From NCBI GenBank assembly GCA_964534175.1, contig CAZHNS010000004.1, positions 55,915 to 119,914 on the forward strand: a DNA stretch of 64,000 nucleotides. Direction: 5' to 3'. Position numbers and translations under genes: made by a program. The notes beneath the pieces were generated by a model. That model was not told the origin of the DNA, did no database searches, and worked only from the letters and a program-made list of their open reading frames with translations. Source of the stretch: JAFGHJ01 sp964534175 (GTDB lineage Bacteria > Hydrothermota > UBA3072). Of the stretch, positions 35,646-45,316 are shown one piece after another. Numbering within the stretch: the first letter of the stretch is position 1; every line of letters begins with the position of its first letter.

Positions 35646-38069
35646 TTATTTCAATAATATCATTTTGCCGCAGGATGTGAAGATGCGAGTATTAAGTTTG
35701 TAGAAATATATACCACTCGGGTACTTGCTGCCATCCCACTGATAAATATGTTCTCCTGCGTTAAGTTCTTCATTGACCAGAGTTTCTAATTTTTGACCGT
35801 ATATATTATAGATACTGAGTGAGACTTTTTCTTCTTTAGGTAAATGGAATGAAATATAAGTTACCGCATTAAAAGGATTTGGACTGTTTTGTATCAGTTG
35901 GTCTGTAGAATTAGTATTTTCTTTTTCAGTAATTCCTGATGGTTCATCCAATCTGTTATAGACTTTTTCCGGACCGAATGGTTCTAACTGTCCTCCATCT
36001 GCCGAAAAAACCGAAATACCTGAATATGCGATTGTTATTTCATCTCCTTCCTGTATAGTATCTGCAAGTCGTAAGATAAGCGTTGTCGAATCATTAGAGT
36101 GGATTACTATATTCTCTATAGGGATATCTATTAACCCATTCCCCTTTACGGCGAATTCTGAATTTGCGCCTTCGGGTTCGAGCATATTTTTATTAAAGGC
36201 TACATGGACACGTGCTCCAATTGAATCAACCGCAGCGGAATAAAAGAGCGGAGAAGAGCCTTCGGGAGAATCAGATAAATCAGTAATACCATATCCATAT
36301 GCAAATAAGGGTTCATATATAGCATCACCAAAATTAATAGGGATGTCTTCCATTTCCGCTGGCCAGCTATGTGATAGGAGCCCTGATGGATTGTAATCGC
36401 CGAATAATACATCCGTTATCCCCAGCCCTTCTGTTCCCGGCAACCATGCTGCTATAATAGCGTCAGAATACGGAATAATAGATTCAATAATTAATGGTCG
36501 TCCGGAAATTAAGATAACAATAACGGGCAGGCCTGCATTTTTAATATTCCTTACCAGGTTGATTTGTGAAATCGGCAAACTTAAATCATCTCTGTCACCG
36601 GTCCATTCTGCGTAAGGATATTCCCCAATAGCCACCACAGCCACATCAGCTGTTGTGTCAATCGATTCTCCTCCACGTGAATATGTGATTTCTGCGTCTG
36701 GTGCTGCTTCTTGTATAGCTTCCCTTATGGTAGTTCCTATGGTGATATCACCGCTGCTGCCAGTCCAGCTCATAGTCCATCCTCCGCATTGGTATCCGAG
36801 ATTATCAGCATGGTCTCCTGCGAGAAAAATATGGTTGCTTTCTTTAGGTAGAGGTAATATTCCATCCTTTTTTTTCAATAAAGTTAGAGATTTACGTACC
36901 GCCTCCCGGGCGACCGCTCTGTGAGCTTCGGTTCCTAGTGAATCTAAAAGACCTCGGTCGGCATACGGTTTTTCAAATAACCCCATTTTAAATTTAGTTC
37001 TTAAAATCCGCCTTACTGCGTCGTTAATTCTATTTGTATCAACACTCCCCTGTTCGACAAGGTCTATTAACGTATTAAAAAAGTCGATATAATTGTAGGG
37101 AGCCATAGCCATATCTATTCCTGCATTTATTGCAGTTTCGACATTTTCTGCATAAGAACCGCCCAATAGATCTATTCCGTTCCAGTCTGATATAACAAAA
37201 CCTTCAAATCCCAACTCTTGCTTTAGTACCGTATCTATCAGATAATAATTACCGTGACATCTGACGCCATTCCAGCTGCTGAACGAAATCATGACAGAGC
37301 CGATATTATTCTCGATTGCCTTAATATATCCCGGTAAGTGAATATCCCTTAAGGTTTCTTCATCTATTTCTGCGTTTCCCCGATCGTTTCCATTTGTTGT
37401 TCCGCCGTCGGCGACATAGTGTTTTGTGCATGCTAAAATACTTGAATTTTGGGCTATTGTATCTCCCTGAAGGCCTCTAACGATTGCCGAACCCATCATT
37501 TCGGCAAGTTCGGGTGTTTCACCAAAGCTTTCATATGTTCTGCCCCATCGTTCATTTCTTGCAACAGCAATACAGGGACCAAACGTCCAATTCAAACCGG
37601 TTGCAGATACTTCCATAGCTGTAATGTTCCCTATTTCTTCAGCCAGGATAGAATCGCGAGTACAGCCCAATCCGATATTGTGCGGGAATATCACTGCTCC
37701 ATAAGCGGTATTATGACCATGTACCGCATCGATTCCATAGATTATAGGTATACCGAGTCTACTCGACATCGCTCTTCCCTGAAAGCTATCATACATGTCT
37801 GCCCAGGATTCCGGAGTGTTCGGGTGTGGGGCAGAACCACCCCCGCTTAGTACTGAGCCCAAATAGTATGTTGATATATTATTTAAAATGTTGTCAGATG
37901 ATCTTTCCCCCTGTATCATTTGCCCCACTTTTTCTTCGATAGTCATCCTGCTCAAGAGGTCTTCTACCCTTTCTTCGATTGTTGCGGTGCTGTCTAAATA
38001 TAAAGTATCCTGCGCGGATAATGGTTTAATTAAGAATATTAAGAAAATAATTACTATATTTTTCGGCAT
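35646..38069 (-). CDS. Secreted GH3 beta-glucosidase with Por sorting domain (tandem copy 1)
   Basis: The 807-residue paralogue has the same layout as the downstream copy: signal peptide (FLIFLIKPLSAQ), GH3 barrel with nucleophile Asp295 in VISDWNG, GH3 C-terminal domain, Ig-like domain and type A sorting domain. The two proteins align without large gaps over their whole length; the last 75 residues are almost identical, the barrel less so, so substrate specificities may differ. Only 28 bp separate them, without a promoter. The 7-bp gap to the MBL gene shows an operon. Confidence 0.92.
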   Translation of the reverse strand: MPKNIVIIFLIFLIKPLSAQDTLYLDSTATIEERVEDLLSRMTIEEKVGQMIQGERSSDNILNNISTYYLGSVLSGGGSAPHPNTPESWADMYDSFQGRAMSSRLGIPIIYGIDAVHGHNTAYGAVIFPHNIGLGCTRDSILAEEIGNITAMEVSATGLNWTFGPCIAVARNERWGRTYESFGETPELAEMMGSAIVRGLQGDTIAQNSSILACTKHYVADGGTTNGNDRGNAEIDEETLRDIHLPGYIKAIENNIGSVMISFSSWNGVRCHGNYYLIDTVLKQELGFEGFVISDWNGIDLLGGSYAENVETAINAGIDMAMAPYNYIDFFNTLIDLVEQGSVDTNRINDAVRRILRTKFKMGLFEKPYADRGLLDSLGTEAHRAVAREAVRKSLTLLKKKDGILPLPKESNHIFLAGDHADNLGYQCGGWTMSWTGSSGDITIGTTIREAIQEAAPDAEITYSRGGESIDTTADVAVVAIGEYPYAEWTGDRDDLSLPISQINLVRNIKNAGLPVIVILISGRPLIIESIIPYSDAIIAAWLPGTEGLGITDVLFGDYNPSGLLSHSWPAEMEDIPINFGDAIYEPLFAYGYGITDLSDSPEGSSPLFYSAAVDSIGARVHVAFNKNMLEPEGANSEFAVKGNGLIDIPIENIVIHSNDSTTLILRLADTIQEGDEITIAYSGISVFSADGGQLEPFGPEKVYNRLDEPSGITEKENTNSTDQLIQNSPNPFNAVTYISFHLPKEEKVSLSIYNIYGQKLETLVNEELNAGEHIYQWDGSKYPSGIYFYKLNTRIFTSCGKMILLK

Positions 38070-38076
38070 AATAACC

Positions 38077-38931
38077 TCAATATTTTAAATTTTTTTCATT
38101 TTTTTCATTATAATTCACCAGGAGTTCAATTGTGTGATTCAATAATTTTGTATCTCCCCAGCTGCCGTGACCTGGAATTACAACTCTTGCGTTTTTGTAT
38201 CTATCTAAGACCCTTTTAACCGATTTTGGCCATTCTTCCATATTTGCATCATCGGTGAAACCGGGGCCTCTACTTTCAAGAGATTTAACCATACATCCGC
38301 CGAATAAAATCTTTCTATTATGAAAATATACTACCAAATTATCGATTGAGTGCGATTCACCGGGAAAGTAAACTTCTACTGTTTCTTCTCCGATGGTTAG
38401 TTTAAGGCCTTCTTCAATATCGAATAAGCGGTTTGGAGCTTTGAATTTTTGAGCTTTGTACGCTTTAACACATTCTTGATTTTCATTACCCGTTTTCTTC
38501 ATTAACTCCACGGCAGCTTTCATCGTTTCGTATATTTCGCCGTCTTCTATTAGTTTGGCAGTGAGTTCCGAACCATACACCGGAATATTTTGACTCAGCA
38601 AATACTCGTTCCCGCCCAAATTGTCGTTGTGAAATCCTGTATTGATTTCTATGATGTTGGCTTTTTTGTTTTCATTCTTTATCCACTCGATGACTTTTCT
38701 TGTCGCCTCATTATTGTAAGGAGTGTCTACGAAGATTACATCGTTACCTGATAAAAAAACTACGAGAGAATTACCTGGCCAGGGAAAACAATGCGTAACG
38801 ACATAAACTCCATTTTCTATTTCTTTAATCTCCAAATTTTCACTCAACTGTATTTCGCTACTGTAGGCTAAGATAAGAAAACTTATGAATGTTGTAATAA
38901 AAAATTTGACCAAATTTTTATTGAAGAACAC
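38077..38931 (-). CDS. Class B1-like metallo-beta-lactamase-fold protein with altered zinc site
   Basis: The 284-residue protein has an N-terminal signal or anchor (residues 9-23) and resembles subclass B1 enzymes: NSLVVFLSGNDVIFVDTP, the active-site loop GFHNDNLGGN, GESHSIDNLVVYF (His194), GGCMVKS (Cys213) and IPGHGSWGD (His255). The first ligand of HxHxD is replaced: the motif reads G99-F-H101-N-D103, so Zn1 would lack one His, while the Zn2 ligands Asp-Cys-His remain. It may be a periplasmic hydrolase; beta-lactam activity is doubtful. It shares 1 bp with the C_GCAxxG_C_C gene. Confidence 0.82.
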   Translation of the reverse strand: MFFNKNLVKFFITTFISFLILAYSSEIQLSENLEIKEIENGVYVVTHCFPWPGNSLVVFLSGNDVIFVDTPYNNEATRKVIEWIKNENKKANIIEINTGFHNDNLGGNEYLLSQNIPVYGSELTAKLIEDGEIYETMKAAVELMKKTGNENQECVKAYKAQKFKAPNRLFDIEEGLKLTIGEETVEVYFPGESHSIDNLVVYFHNRKILFGGCMVKSLESRGPGFTDDANMEEWPKSVKRVLDRYKNARVVIPGHGSWGDTKLLNHTIELLVNYNEKNEKNLKY

Positions 38932-39377
38932 TAATTGCCTTCTTCGAACATGTCTATCAAAATATTAACTGAAGTTTCGACGCATTTAAAGCACTTTTCT
39001 TCGAGCAGGTTATTCTCTTTAAATTTCTTTTGCCCTTCTTCCGTTGTTAAATCGCACTTTATAATATCATAACAAATAGCACTTCCGATTTTTTCTTCGA
39101 ATTTTTTGTAGAACTTTAATGATTTTATATAACATTGTTTTATAGATTCTTGATCTTCTGCCTTTTGTCTTCCGTGTTTAAGATTTATGGCAAGAATCGC
39201 ACCGGTTACAGCACCGCACACAGAGCCTCTTCTTGCTATCCCTCCGCCGAAGCCCGTGGCAATAGAAGGATTTCTTTCAAGACCCAAATAATCCTGCATA
39301 GCCATTAAAACACTTTCTGCGCAGATAAATCCTTCCTTAAAGAAAGATACTGCCTTTTTTGCTAAATTCTCTTTCAT
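38931..39377 (-). CDS. C_GCAxxG_C_C family protein (probable redox protein)
   Basis: The 148-residue protein carries the named pattern: ICAESVL, GFGGGIARRGSVCGAVTGAILAI and a C-terminal CFKCVE. Members are thought to be iron-sulfur or redox proteins of anaerobes, often with split Cys motifs like these. It starts the minus-strand operon leading to the MBL-fold, GH3, DUF2330 and TspO genes. The start ATG stands 6 nt behind the -10 box. Confidence 0.87.
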   Translation of the reverse strand: MKENLAKKAVSFFKEGFICAESVLMAMQDYLGLERNPSIATGFGGGIARRGSVCGAVTGAILAINLKHGRQKAEDQESIKQCYIKSLKFYKKFEEKIGSAICYDIIKCDLTTEEGQKKFKENNLLEEKCFKCVETSVNILIDMFEEGN

Positions 39378-39383
39378 ATAAGT

Positions 39384-39411
39384 AGTGTAATTTTTTTTAA
39401 TAAAAAGTCAA
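39384..39411 (-). promoter_or_regulatory. Promoter of the GH3 operon, probably leaderless
   Basis: On the minus strand TTGACT (39406-39411) and TACACT (39384-39389) are 16 bp apart, with the ATG (39377) 6 nt further; no ribosome site. Confidence 0.55.
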
Positions 39412-39444
39412 CAAGGCTGATTTAATAATATCCGTACGATGGTT

Positions 39445-40212
39445 TTAGAGTGTTTTCCTGAGCAGAATTCTCCTCATATACCAGGTAATATTGCTGCTTT
39501 CATCATTTTCTTTAAGTATTCGGAGGAGTTCATTCGATATATTTTCTCTCTCCTCCCTGGAGAGATTCTTTAAAACATATTTTTCTTTTTTCCATATAGT
39601 AGCAGAGTTCGGATAAAACCAGCTTGCTGCAGTAGAATTACTTACAGGCAGAGATATCTTTTCATTATATAAGACTTCAGCATTATAATCCCCTGCGGAT
39701 AATATTTTACCGACATAAAGGACTGCTCCCTCGGAAGCAATAAGTCTTTTGTTTATGCTAAGATACTTTTTAAAAACATCGACATCAGTATCGATATCTT
39801 CTACTTCTTCAATAAACAACCATCCGCCTTCCTTTAGTTCATTTATCCATTTGTTCACTAAATCAACTACATTTTTCAAATGGGAAAGCAAAAATCGGGC
39901 ATACATAAAATCCGGTTTAATCGGGAAAGGGAAGTCTTTGATGTCGTGTAGTATAAAACTGCAATGATTAAATTGTTTCTTTGCATATTCTAACATTTCT
40001 TTAGAATTATCAAAACCGTAAACCTCTTTACATTTCAAGGTTTTATAAATCATATCGGTAGTAAATCCTGGGCCGCATCCCAGATCCAGAGCTGTTTCTA
40101 TTTCCTTGTTTACGTGTTTGCGTAAGAATTCGGCTGCCAGAGGGTTGAAAACCCTGGCTATATCACCTAATCTAACGGCAGCTTTTTTTGTGGTACCAAA
40201 AGTATATCGCAT
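39445..40212 (-). CDS. Class I SAM-dependent methyltransferase
   Basis: The 255-residue protein has SAM motif I ALDLGCGPGFTT, acidic motif VYGFDNSKEML and motif IV FMYARFLLSHL. It resembles small-molecule methyltransferases of the UbiE/trans-aconitate type; no substrate can be given. GGAGA precedes the ATG. It is transcribed divergently from hypF. Confidence 0.85.
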   Translation of the reverse strand: MRYTFGTTKKAAVRLGDIARVFNPLAAEFLRKHVNKEIETALDLGCGPGFTTDMIYKTLKCKEVYGFDNSKEMLEYAKKQFNHCSFILHDIKDFPFPIKPDFMYARFLLSHLKNVVDLVNKWINELKEGGWLFIEEVEDIDTDVDVFKKYLSINKRLIASEGAVLYVGKILSAGDYNAEVLYNEKISLPVSNSTAASWFYPNSATIWKKEKYVLKNLSREERENISNELLRILKENDESSNITWYMRRILLRKTL

Positions 40213-40267
40213 CTTTCTCCTTCGATAAGCCTCGATTATAATAAGGAGGGTTAATTTGTCAACCTGC

Positions 40268-40295
40268 TTGACTTAACAAGCTATAAGGGTATCTT
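40268..40295 (+). promoter_or_regulatory. Promoter of hypF, probably leaderless
   Basis: TTGACT (40268-40273) and TATCTT (40290-40295), 16 bp apart. ATG 40303 follows after 7 nt without a Shine-Dalgarno sequence. Confidence 0.6.
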
Positions 40296-40302
40296 TTGCT
40301 TA

Positions 40303-42582
40303 ATGGATAAAGAAAGAAGAAAAATCGAAATAAGAGGTATTGTTCAGGGAGTTGGATTCCGTCCCACAGTATATCGTCTCGCAAAGGAATATGACTTAAA
40401 AGGTTCTGTCTTCAATGACAGTAAAGGTGTAACTCTGGATATTGAAGGCTCTTCACAAAATATAGGCTGTTTTTTAGAAGAACTAAAAAAGAATCCTCCT
40501 CCGCTTTCAGATATAGAAGAAATCCAAACCGAAGAACTACCAGTAAAAGAATTTGATGAATTTAAAATAATCGAAAGTGAAGAAAGCGAGGAAAAAACGA
40601 CTCTTGTTTCTCCCGACATAGCAACGTGTGAGGACTGTAAGAAGGAATTGTTAGACAGGCAGGACAGGAGATATCAATATCCTTTTATAAACTGTACAAA
40701 CTGCGGCCCACGTTTTACCATAACAGAAGAACTTCCTTATGATAGAAAAAACACGACCATGAAAAAGTTCGAAATGTGTGAGAAATGTAGAACAGAATAT
40801 GAAAATCCTGAGGATAGAAGATTTCACGCGCAACCCAACGCATGCAGCAAATGTGGACCGCATCTTGAACTTTTAGACTCTAAAGGAAAAAAACTAAAAG
40901 GTAATCCGATAAATAGAGCAATTAAACTTCTAAAAAAAGGTAAAATAATTGCAGTTAAGGGGCTCGGAGGATTTCACCTTGCCTGTAATGCTCGTGATAA
41001 AAAAGCAATCAAAATTTTAAGAGAAAGAAAAATGCGTCCATATAAACCCCTTGCACTTATGGCAAAAGACATAAGCGTTATAAGCGAGTTTGTACATATC
41101 TCAGACAAAGAAAAAGAACTCACTTCAAGTCCTCGTACCCCGATTGTTCTTCTTAAAAAGAATGAAAAAAATCCTCTTCCGGATAATATTGCTCCGAATA
41201 ATAATTTTCTCGGTTTCATGTTGCCATATACTCCTCTGCATATACTTTTGTTTGAAAAATTAGAAGTTCTCGTTATGACATCCGGCAACAAAAGAGACGA
41301 ACCGATTGCTTTCGATAACCAGAACGCAATTAAAAGACTTGAAGGTATTGCCGACTATTTTCTCATTCACAACCGCGATGTATGGATTCAGGCTGATGAC
41401 TCTATAGCTAGAATAGTCGACGATGAACCTCTTTTATTAAGACGCTCCCGAGGTTATGCTCCCCAACCCCTACGATGCCCTACCCGGAACGAGAAGAAAA
41501 TCATTGGTTTTGGAGCACATAAGCATAATACTTTCTCGATTTCCAGGGATGATGAAATTTTTGTAAGCCACTACATAGGAGAAACAGATAACATCGAAAC
41601 AATAAAAGCTTTCGAAAGAGGAATAGAACACTTTATTAATTTCTTCGACATTCCTCCGGATTTAGCAGTCGTAGACTTACACCCCGAGTACCAGGCAACT
41701 AAATTCGGGAAAAAATGGGCCTTTGACAACAACAAACCTTTAATAGAAGTACAGCATCATCATGCACATATAGCGTCCTGTCTTGTAGATAACCAGTTGG
41801 ATGAAAAAGTTATAGGAGTAGCATGGGACGGAACAGGGTATGGGGAGGATGGAAAAATATGGGGAGGAGAATTCTTAATTGCTGACCTGGAAGAATATGA
41901 GAGAAAAGCCCATTTGCAATACATCCCTCTTCCGGGAGGAGATATAACAGTTAAAGAACCGTGGAGAATGGGTGCAGTATATTTATATGATATCTTTGGC
42001 AATAGTTTCAGAAGGTTAGATATAGATTTTGTAAAAACCTTGGACAATAAAAAATGGTCATTCATCAAAACTATGATAGAGCAAAGAGTAAACTCTCCTC
42101 TAACCTCATCGATAGGAAGACTGTTTGATGCGGTCTCTTCTATATTAGGTATAAGGAGCTCAATAAATTACCAGGGTCAAGCTGCAATCGAGCTTGAGAT
42201 GATAGCAAAAGAAGATGAACACGAATTTTATAAGTTTGATATAATAAAAAGTATAAACACTTACATCATTGATCCAAAAAAGGTTATCGAATCAATTGTT
42301 GAAGACATCAAAAAAGGAACAGCCAATGAATATATTTCCATCAAATTTCATAAAGGTTTAGCGGAAATGATTGTTGATGTTTCAAATTTATTAAGAGAAG
42401 GAACTGGTATAAATAAAGTCTGTCTTTCAGGTGGAGTCTTTCAGAATATCGTGTTAAGAAACGAAGCAACCAAAAGGTTAAAAGAAGAAAAATTTAAAGT
42501 CTATAATCACAAAAAATTACCGCCGAATGATGGCGGCATTTCCGCAGGGCAGGTTGCAATTGCTATGAGGAAAGCTAAGTAA
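40303..42582 (+). CDS. hypF: Carbamoyltransferase HypF, [NiFe] hydrogenase maturation
   Basis: HypF makes the thiocarbamate on HypE that becomes the CN ligands of the [NiFe] site. The 759-residue protein has all domains in order: acylphosphatase (RGIVQGVGFRPTVY, residues 1-90), two zinc-finger pairs (CEDC...CTNCGPRFT, CEKC...CSKCGPH, about 107-185), the YrdC-like domain (about 205-385) and the Kae1-like domain with HHHAHIASC (about 485) and SGGVFQN. No other hyp gene is in the window, but the hydrogenase operon lies 4 kb away. It is a monocistronic gene. Confidence 0.96.
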   Translation: MDKERRKIEIRGIVQGVGFRPTVYRLAKEYDLKGSVFNDSKGVTLDIEGSSQNIGCFLEELKKNPPPLSDIEEIQTEELPVKEFDEFKIIESEESEEKTTLVSPDIATCEDCKKELLDRQDRRYQYPFINCTNCGPRFTITEELPYDRKNTTMKKFEMCEKCRTEYENPEDRRFHAQPNACSKCGPHLELLDSKGKKLKGNPINRAIKLLKKGKIIAVKGLGGFHLACNARDKKAIKILRERKMRPYKPLALMAKDISVISEFVHISDKEKELTSSPRTPIVLLKKNEKNPLPDNIAPNNNFLGFMLPYTPLHILLFEKLEVLVMTSGNKRDEPIAFDNQNAIKRLEGIADYFLIHNRDVWIQADDSIARIVDDEPLLLRRSRGYAPQPLRCPTRNEKKIIGFGAHKHNTFSISRDDEIFVSHYIGETDNIETIKAFERGIEHFINFFDIPPDLAVVDLHPEYQATKFGKKWAFDNNKPLIEVQHHHAHIASCLVDNQLDEKVIGVAWDGTGYGEDGKIWGGEFLIADLEEYERKAHLQYIPLPGGDITVKEPWRMGAVYLYDIFGNSFRRLDIDFVKTLDNKKWSFIKTMIEQRVNSPLTSSIGRLFDAVSSILGIRSSINYQGQAAIELEMIAKEDEHEFYKFDIIKSINTYIIDPKKVIESIVEDIKKGTANEYISIKFHKGLAEMIVDVSNLLREGTGINKVCLSGGVFQNIVLRNEATKRLKEEKFKVYNHKKLPPNDGGISAGQVAIAMRKAK

Positions 42583-42600
42583 GGCAAAACTCTTATTTAA

Positions 42601-43758
42601 CTATTTTCTTCTGATTTCTTCCTTAAGGAGTTCAGCGGCAATTACAAGTCTTTGTATTTCGTTGGTCCCTTCATATATCTGAGTAATTTTAGCGTCTCGC
42701 ATCATCTTTTCTACCGGATAATCCTTCATGTAGCCGTAACCACCAAGAACCTGTACAGCTTCGACCGTCACTTCCATCGCTACATCGGAAGCGAATAATT
42801 TTGCCATTGCTGACTCTTTAGAAAATTTCTTTGCCCCTCCGTCTATGTATCTGGCAACCTGATAAACCAGAGCCCTGGCTGCTTCTACTTTTGTGGCCAT
42901 CTCTGCAAGTTTTACCTGAATAGCCTGAAATTCTCCGATCTTTTTACCGAATTGTTTTCTTGTGTTTGCATAAGATACAGCTTCCCTTAAAGCTCCTTCC
43001 GCGATTCCTAACGCTTGAGAGCCGACTCCTACGCGGGATTGGTCGAATGTTTTCATGGCCATCATAAAACCCGAGCCTTCTCTTCCAAGTAGATTTTCTT
43101 TAGGGACTTTACAATCCGTAAAAACAAGTTCTCTTGTGGCTGCTGCTCTTATTCCTATTTTGTCTTCTTCTTTACCGAAGGAGAATCCTTCAGTGTCTTT
43201 CTCTACAATAATTGCGGAAAGACCTCTTATGCCCTTTTCCGGGGCTGTGGCTGCAACTACCACATAAATGTCGGCTTCACCTGCGTTCGAAATAAATATT
43301 TTATTTCCGTTGAAAACATAATGGTCCCCGTCTTTTGTCGCTTTTAACTGAACGTTTCCAGCATCGGAACCTGCTTCAGGTTCTGTTAAGGCAAAAGCTG
43401 CCCACTTCTCGCCTGACCCAATAGGAGGAAGATATTTCTTTTTCTGTTCTTCACTGCCGAAGAGAATTATTGGTATTGCTCCAAGGCCGTTTGCTGCGTA
43501 TGCGGTGGCTGTTCCGCCGTCGACTATAGATATTTGCTCTGTAGCAAGACACATACCGAACATCCCCATACCCAGACCTTCATATTCCTCAGGGATAAAA
43601 ACTCTTATTAAGTCTGACCGCCCGATTTCCTTGCGTACTTCGGGTGAAAGCTTGCTTTCCCTGTCCATTTCCTCTCTTAAAGGTTTTATTTTTTCTTCGG
43701 CGACGGTTTTCGCCACTTCCTGTATCATTTGTTCTTCTTCTGTGAGCTTATAATCCAT
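42601..43758 (-). CDS. Acyl-CoA dehydrogenase
   Basis: The 385-residue flavoprotein oxidises acyl-CoA to enoyl-CoA. It has FALTEPEAGSDAGN (FAD/substrate loop), FDQSRVGVGSQALGIAEGAL, QVLGGYGYMKDYPVEKMMRD and YEGTNEIQRLVIA, where the Glu is the catalytic base of short-chain enzymes. No electron-transfer flavoprotein gene lies beside it. AAGGAGG precedes the ATG. It converges with hypF and ends 18 bp from it. Confidence 0.94.
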   Translation of the reverse strand: MDYKLTEEEQMIQEVAKTVAEEKIKPLREEMDRESKLSPEVRKEIGRSDLIRVFIPEEYEGLGMGMFGMCLATEQISIVDGGTATAYAANGLGAIPIILFGSEEQKKKYLPPIGSGEKWAAFALTEPEAGSDAGNVQLKATKDGDHYVFNGNKIFISNAGEADIYVVVAATAPEKGIRGLSAIIVEKDTEGFSFGKEEDKIGIRAAATRELVFTDCKVPKENLLGREGSGFMMAMKTFDQSRVGVGSQALGIAEGALREAVSYANTRKQFGKKIGEFQAIQVKLAEMATKVEAARALVYQVARYIDGGAKKFSKESAMAKLFASDVAMEVTVEAVQVLGGYGYMKDYPVEKMMRDAKITQIYEGTNEIQRLVIAAELLKEEIRRK

Positions 43759-43916
43759 GTTTTCCTCCTTAAATTTTATCGTTTCCCTATTTCGCCTCTT
43801 AAAAGCGGCGAGCCAGATTGAAAATTGTTTATGTTATTTTAGTGTTGTTTCGCAAAAATTCAAGCCTAAAGTTTTCTCTCACAAAGATACAGTAACCACA
43901 AAGTTTTTTTGTTTTT

Positions 43917-44348
43917 TTATCTTGATGCCTTTTCTAGTGCTTCCTTAAGAGAGCTTTCAAACATGTTGTATGACCAGGTTGCGCCTGTGATTGCGTCGAG
44001 GCTGTCTATTTTTTGTTTTTCGAGAAGAATATTTGGGTAAATATCTATCGCTTTCCATTCATTTCGGCACTGATTTACATATTCGGGAATATCCTTGAAC
44101 CTTTCTTCGTATTTTTCATCGAAAAAAACTTTATTATCCATATCTATAATGCTGAAATCCACCTTAGATATCTTTCCCTCAGAGATGGTGATTTTAGTTA
44201 CCCCATAGAAATTCTCTCTGAGGTAGATTGATTTTGAAATCCCGGTAAATTCACCATCTTTATATTTGTGTGAATTTTTTGCAACGCAGGATACAGATAA
44301 TAGAAGAGGAATAGTTGTTATGATTGATAAAAGAGTACTTCTTCGCAT
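43917..44348 (-). CDS. FMN-binding-domain lipoprotein
   Basis: The 143-residue protein has a signal peptide ending in a probable lipobox (LLSVSC). The FMN_bind domain contains DAITGATWSYNM, the S/T-G-A-T flavinylation motif where ApbE attaches FMN to the last Thr. It is likely a small extracytoplasmic electron carrier. No ApbE gene is present here. The homocysteine methyltransferase gene lies 18 bp upstream on the same strand, so they may be cotranscribed. Confidence 0.85.
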   Translation of the reverse strand: MRRSTLLSIITTIPLLLSVSCVAKNSHKYKDGEFTGISKSIYLRENFYGVTKITISEGKISKVDFSIIDMDNKVFFDEKYEERFKDIPEYVNQCRNEWKAIDIYPNILLEKQKIDSLDAITGATWSYNMFESSLKEALEKASR

Positions 44349-44366
44349 AAATTATTCCTTATTTCT

Positions 44367-45248
44367 TTATTGGTTACCCGTTTCTTTTTCAATCAATTCC
44401 GACAGGATTTTGATATGCTCGGGTGTTGTCCCGCAGCAGCCCCCGATAATAGTGGCTCCGGCTTTGTAACATTCCAGAGTTTCTTTCGCGTATATCTCGG
44501 GTTTCCTATAGAAAACCTTTCCCTTTGCCAATTTCGGCTTTCCGGCATTCGGCTGTGCCGCTATGGGTAAATCGGTTGATTTTTTAAGAATTGAAACCAC
44601 TTCTGCCATCTCCAGAGGTGCCAGATCACCGCAGTTTGTTCCCACAGCGTCAGCTCCCTCTTCTGTTAGCCTTTTTGCGCATTCTTCCGCCGAGTTTCCC
44701 ATCATTGTTTTTCCTCCGTTTTTTACTGTCTGGAATGATATGGAAGCAATGACCGGAATTTTAGATATCTCTTTGCATGCGCGAACAGCGCATACCGCTT
44801 CCCGTAGCTCGAACATTGTTTCGATAATAAGACCATCTACTCCGGCACCCGCGAGTATAGAAGCTTGCTCTTTAAAAGTTTCATAAAAATCTTTTTCCTT
44901 ATAGGTTCCATATGGTTCGAGCATTTGTCCCGTGGGACCGATATCACCCAGAACATATCCTTCATCTCCCGCGGCATTTCTTGCCGATTTTACACCGGAA
45001 CGATTAACTTCCTCGAGATCTATTTTTAGATTATGTGTTTCTGCATAAAGACGGGTCATAGAAAAAGTATTAGTTATTACGGCATTGCTTCCGGCATTAA
45101 AGTAATCTCTATGAATTGATTCTACAATTTCAGGGTTTGTTAAATTACTGTTGCATCTACCTAAAGCCCCACGTCTTTCCAATTCGGTGCCCATCGCCCC
45201 GTCTAATATTATAACTTTGTTACCATTAAGAAACTTTTTAAAATTCAA
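44367..45248 (-). CDS. Homocysteine S-methyltransferase family protein
   Basis: The enzyme (293 residues) transfers a methyl group to homocysteine, or serves as the homocysteine half of a two-component methionine synthase. It has ILDGAMGTELERRG, the zinc-binding Cys in GTNCGDL and the pair in GGCCGTTPEHI. The start is set at TTG 45248, behind AGAGAGG; the frame is open to ATG 45269, but the promoter reaches almost to that codon. A MetH-like cobalamin domain is absent. Confidence 0.9.
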   Translation of the reverse strand: MNFKKFLNGNKVIILDGAMGTELERRGALGRCNSNLTNPEIVESIHRDYFNAGSNAVITNTFSMTRLYAETHNLKIDLEEVNRSGVKSARNAAGDEGYVLGDIGPTGQMLEPYGTYKEKDFYETFKEQASILAGAGVDGLIIETMFELREAVCAVRACKEISKIPVIASISFQTVKNGGKTMMGNSAEECAKRLTEEGADAVGTNCGDLAPLEMAEVVSILKKSTDLPIAAQPNAGKPKLAKGKVFYRKPEIYAKETLECYKAGATIIGGCCGTTPEHIKILSELIEKETGNQ

Positions 45249-45271
45249 TATTACCTCTCTGTTTAACATGA

Positions 45272-45300
45272 AGAATAAACACTTTAACTGTGCCTGTCAA
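45272..45300 (-). promoter_or_regulatory. Promoter of the homocysteine methyltransferase gene
   Basis: On the minus strand TTGACA (45295-45300) and TATTCT (45272-45277), 17 bp apart. It ends 2 nt before ATG 45269, supporting the TTG start at 45248. Confidence 0.6.
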
Positions 45301-45316
45301 GGATTTGAAAAAGAAG

